DNA from: Streptomyces taklimakanensis
Lineage (GTDB): Bacteria > Actinomycetota > Actinomycetes > Streptomycetales > Streptomycetaceae
Length of the DNA: 64,000 bases
NCBI RefSeq assembly: GCF_009709575.1
Contig: NZ_WIXO01000001.1
Coordinates: 5,885,285-5,949,284 of the forward strand
Reading direction: 5' to 3'
Part shown: in pieces, positions 62,710-64,000 of the stretch
How the letters are laid out: every line of letters begins with the position of its first letter
How positions within the stretch are numbered: the stretch's first letter is position 1
Notes under the pieces: generated by a model
What the model saw: only the letters and a program-made list of their open reading frames with translations
What the model was told of the DNA's origin: nothing
The model's database searches: none
Translations under genes and position numbers: made by a program

Positions 62710-63633
62710 TCAGCGGTTGAGCAGTGATTCCGCGACGACGAGGGAGGAGGGGGCGAGGGTGGCTTTCCCGTCGGCGATGTCCCACAGCGAGTTCTGCAGC
62801 AGCCGTCCCAGGGTCCAGCCGGTAGCGCGGGCGCGGTCCAGGCCGAGAGCGTCGGTGAGCAGGTCGAAGCGGCGCCGCACCACGTGTAGCGGATTGCCCT
62901 GGGCGACGACGTCGTCCCATCGGCTGTCCAGGGCGGGCCACAGGTCGAAGCCGGGGTCTCCGGCCAGTGGTTCGGGGTCGATGGCCAGCCACGGTTCACG
63001 CTGCGCGGCCAGGACGTTGCCGTAGTGCAGATCCCAGTGCAGCATCCGGTCGCCTGGTTCGCCGGCCAGCTCGGCCACCGCTGACGCCCAGCCGCGCAAG
63101 ATCTGCCGGTGATCCGGCTCGGCCAAGGCCGCGACCGCTTGCGGGACCTGTTGCAGCATGTCGGTGGCGATCTCACCCAAGCTCCGCAGCCCCTGCGGCG
63201 CAGGGAAGCAAACCAGCCGTGCCTGCAGCTCGGCGAGGATCCCCATCGCGACATCATCGTCCTCAACGGAGGCCAGCGTGCGGGCGCTGTCCAGCCGCTC
63301 CAGCAGCATAGTGCTGCTGACAGGGTCGTGATCGAGGAGCCGCACCACCCCCTCGCCACCCCAGACACGCAGCCCGATGAGCGCAGCGGCGGTTTCCTTC
63401 CGGGGCATCTGGAACTTGAGGACCGCGCGCGTGCCGTCCCTGCGCAGCACCGGCAACACCAGCGATGCCTCTCCTGCCCTGGCCTCACCATCTCGCCGCA
63501 ACTCCCAGCGGCCCAACAACTCCGCAGCGAGAGCCGGCAGTGAGGCAATCCAGCTCCTCCCCTTACCCCCGAACTCCCTGATATACGAAGCCGCCAGAGA
63601 TTCAGGAATCTCGAACGGTCTCAACGCACCCAT
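62710..63633 (-). CDS. APH(6)-like aminoglycoside/hydroxyurea phosphotransferase
   Basis: The 307-residue kinase resembles streptomycin 6-phosphotransferases. N-lobe Lys in TRAVLKFQMPRKE, catalytic Brenner-type loop MLHWDLHYGNVL (Asp base and Asn), and Mg-binding IDPEPLAGDPGFDLWP. N-lobe GGEGVVRLLDHD and MLLERLD are typical. It could confer resistance or phosphorylate another small molecule; sequence cannot decide. It lies 61 bases upstream of the helicase on the same strand. Confidence 0.9.
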   Translation of the reverse strand: MGALRPFEIPESLAASYIREFGGKGRSWIASLPALAAELLGRWELRRDGEARAGEASLVLPVLRRDGTRAVLKFQMPRKETAAALIGLRVWGGEGVVRLLDHDPVSSTMLLERLDSARTLASVEDDDVAMGILAELQARLVCFPAPQGLRSLGEIATDMLQQVPQAVAALAEPDHRQILRGWASAVAELAGEPGDRMLHWDLHYGNVLAAQREPWLAIDPEPLAGDPGFDLWPALDSRWDDVVAQGNPLHVVRRRFDLLTDALGLDRARATGWTLGRLLQNSLWDIADGKATLAPSSLVVAESLLNR

Positions 63634-64000
63634 ACCAATATTCCCTCCAACGGGAGCTGGTTCTCAAAGAAGAGAAAGCAGCCTCTCACTGACTCCGGGG
63701 ATGGCGTGCTTTCCCAAACTCTACACACTGATGCATCCCCACACCTGAGGAACCCGCCAACCCAACCCGACCCACTCCCTCGCCCCGTGACCGCCCGTCA
63801 CCCTCACCGCCGCCCCACACCCCTCCCTCTCCGTAACCAGCCTGGCCCACACAGCGGGCTCAACCTTCGCCCCCCCCCCTTGCCTGCTGACGTCCGCCCA
63901 CCCCAGCTGCCCGCACGGGTGGTTGCCGGGGGTGGAGCGCAGCGGAACCCCCACCCCGCCACACAGGCCCTCCAGCCCGCTGCGAGCGAAGCGAGCAGTG
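63634..64000. other. Intergenic, repeat-like end region
   Basis: No gene is supported in the last 367 bases. C-rich runs and the end segment CTGCGAGCGAAGCGAGCAG contain the mini-hairpin GCGAAGC, a motif frequent in Streptomyces subtelomeric DNA. The window stops here, so whether a telomere follows is unknown. Confidence 0.35.

Noticed and set aside
61338..62720. 460-codon plus-strand frame opposite the helicase
   Set aside because: It is antisense to helicase motifs I, II and VI and has no recognisable domain.
63940..64000. Telomere at the window end
   Set aside because: Only one mini-hairpin motif is present and the sequence is cut arbitrarily at 64000; packed telomeric palindromes are not visible.

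Overview
The window looks like accessory DNA of a Streptomyces or close relative. It is very GC-rich, uses GTG/ATG starts with AGGAGG-type ribosome sites, and carries typical actinobacterial families (DauR, MmyB-like XRE, SUKH, MMPL, DUF2199, soluble acyl-ACP desaturase). It is packed with transposase remnants and gene fragments. With a helicase bearing helicase-associated repeats near the right edge, this suggests a chromosome arm or a linear plasmid close to its end (inference; no telomere is proven). No rRNA, tRNA or CRISPR array was seen.

Layout. 1-890: remains of two transposases. 0.9-2.1 kb: a maltose-type O-acetyltransferase and TetR regulator behind a 36-bp palindrome, closed by a strong hairpin terminator. 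2.6-5.9 kb: a TetR regulator divergent from a membrane protein, with twin operators, then a SAM-dependent methyltransferase coupled to a stub of metK. 6.1-20 kb: a lipid/polyketide locus with a secreted protein, a soluble acyl-ACP desaturase, a type II thioesterase with a cysteine nucleophile, a single-module KS-AT-DH-cMT-ER-KR-ACP synthase of 2510 residues, a stand-alone thioester reductase and a divergent MMPL transporter. 20-28.4 kb: small secreted and SUKH proteins, a PLP enzyme/DauR pair followed by a shattered RidA gene, a NUDIX hydrolase, a Doc-like toxin-antitoxin pair with a perfect palindromic operator, and decayed DNA.

28.4-35.5 kb: an RHS toxin locus. A complete secreted RHS protein is followed by displaced C-terminal tips, duplicated core segments and tiny membrane ORFs. 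Two of the units share the order tip, hairpin, small membrane ORF. The array ends by cutting into a SUKH gene. 35.6-37.3 kb is an IS5/IS3 graveyard. 37.5-40.5 kb: an XRE regulator divergent from SDR, frameshifted SDR and tautomerase genes. 40.6-41.5 kb: a Tn3 transposase tail and an unrelated fragment.

41.5-50.9 kb: an FAD monooxygenase/MFS pair, then an ABC exporter, response regulator, histidine kinase and membrane desaturase. The exporter and desaturase promoters share a ~53-bp element at nearly the same distance from the start codon, suggesting one regulon under the NarL-type two-component pair (DesKR-like idea, inference). 51-54.4 kb: an ABC exporter remnant, an NAD(P)H quinone reductase-like flavoprotein, an NmrA-like reductase and a divergent AraC regulator. 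54.5-59.9 kb: IS and gene fragments around three intact genes of unknown function. 59.9-63.6 kb: a large helicase and an APH(6)-like phosphotransferase.
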